From: Hybos culiciformis | Lineage: Eukaryota; Arthropoda; Insecta; Diptera; Hybotidae | Length of the DNA: 64,000 bases | Reading direction: 5' to 3' | NCBI GenBank assembly: GCA_964007475.1 | Contig: OZ023273.1 | Span: forward strand, 87,066,930-87,130,929 | Part shown: positions 63,762-64,000 of the stretch, one piece after another | How the letters are laid out: each line of letters begins with the position of its first letter | Numbering within the stretch: position 1 is the first letter of the stretch | The notes under the pieces: model-generated | Told to the model about the DNA's origin: nothing | Databases searched by the model: none | What the model saw: only the letters and a program-made list of their open reading frames with translations | Program-made: the position numbers and the translations under genes

Positions 63762-64000
63762 GTTTTAAGGTCCTTATAGAGATTCTGAATTAAATCTTTG
63801 AATCCAAATATCTTTATAACTTTTAATCGTCTTAAATTTAAAAAAAAAGACAACATCATAAATTTTTACAAAAGTAAATCTTATTTCAATTGAGAAGTCG
63901 TTTACCTAATGAAACAATTTCCATGAACCTAATGAAACAATTTACTTTACAGCTCCCAGCCCGAATCTTTGGACACAATCAGAATTATGGCTTCTTTGAT
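63762..64000. other. right edge of window, nothing recognised
   Basis: A+T-rich DNA with a short tandem duplication of CCTAATGAAACAATTT-like units (63905-63945). No exon or transposon end is supported. Confidence 0.5.

Noticed and set aside
1..64000. CRISPR arrays, operons, ribosome-binding sites, bacterial origins
   Set aside because: Spliced insect gene and eukaryotic transposons show this is nuclear eukaryotic DNA; no spaced direct-repeat arrays exist.

Overview
The window is eukaryotic, very A+T-rich, and is dominated by one large, intron-rich gene on the + strand. Reading across GT-AG introns, I recover seven coding exons (7072-49854) that join in frame into 1245 residues plus a stop. 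The product is a type I membrane protein with seven immunoglobulin domains, fibronectin-III-type membrane-proximal domains, one transmembrane helix, and a cytoplasmic tail ending in E-I-I-V. This is the architecture and C-terminus of insect Echinoid (ed), an adherens-junction adhesion and signalling protein. The organism is therefore an insect. The strong match to what I know of fly Echinoid suggests, without proving, a dipteran. The first coding exon(s), with the signal peptide, were not found and probably lie upstream of the window.

Layout: 1-7071 is 5' intron or flank. Exon A (7072-7267) and exon B (10293-10553) make Ig1 and the start of Ig2, and exon C (13259-13449) completes Ig2. A 23-kb intron follows. 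One 2.2-kb exon D (36646-38817) then encodes Ig3-Ig7 and the FN3 region. Exons E (39277-39660, transmembrane), F (44091-44450) and G (49679-49854, C-terminus) complete the protein. A 30-nt, frame-preserving candidate microexon (45760-45789) lies between F and G and would add 10 residues to the cytoplasmic tail. From 49855 to 64000 there is 3' UTR or flanking DNA with no second host gene that I can support.

The noncoding DNA is a collection of degraded transposons, mostly hAT elements recognisable by terminal inverted repeats (TIRs), 8-bp target-site duplications (TSDs) and transposase C-terminal remnants: 14788-15209, 16910-17607 (perfect 8-bp TSD), 22621-23503, 40028-40612, 47192-47688, 53352-53804, and a hAT nested inside another hAT at 62330-63761. 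Others are an internally deleted mariner-like copy (9185-9442), a non-LTR retrotransposon 3' end on the minus strand (31265-31760), several MITEs, a TTAA-flanked element (48284-49144), and a TA-flanked 24-bp-TIR element (46218-46978) that itself contains a tRNA-headed, A-tailed SINE-like insertion.

There is no operon, CRISPR array or prokaryotic feature. Only one functional host gene is supported; the other elements are passengers in its introns and 3' flank. All coordinates and splice calls come from reading the sequence, without alignment or transcript evidence.
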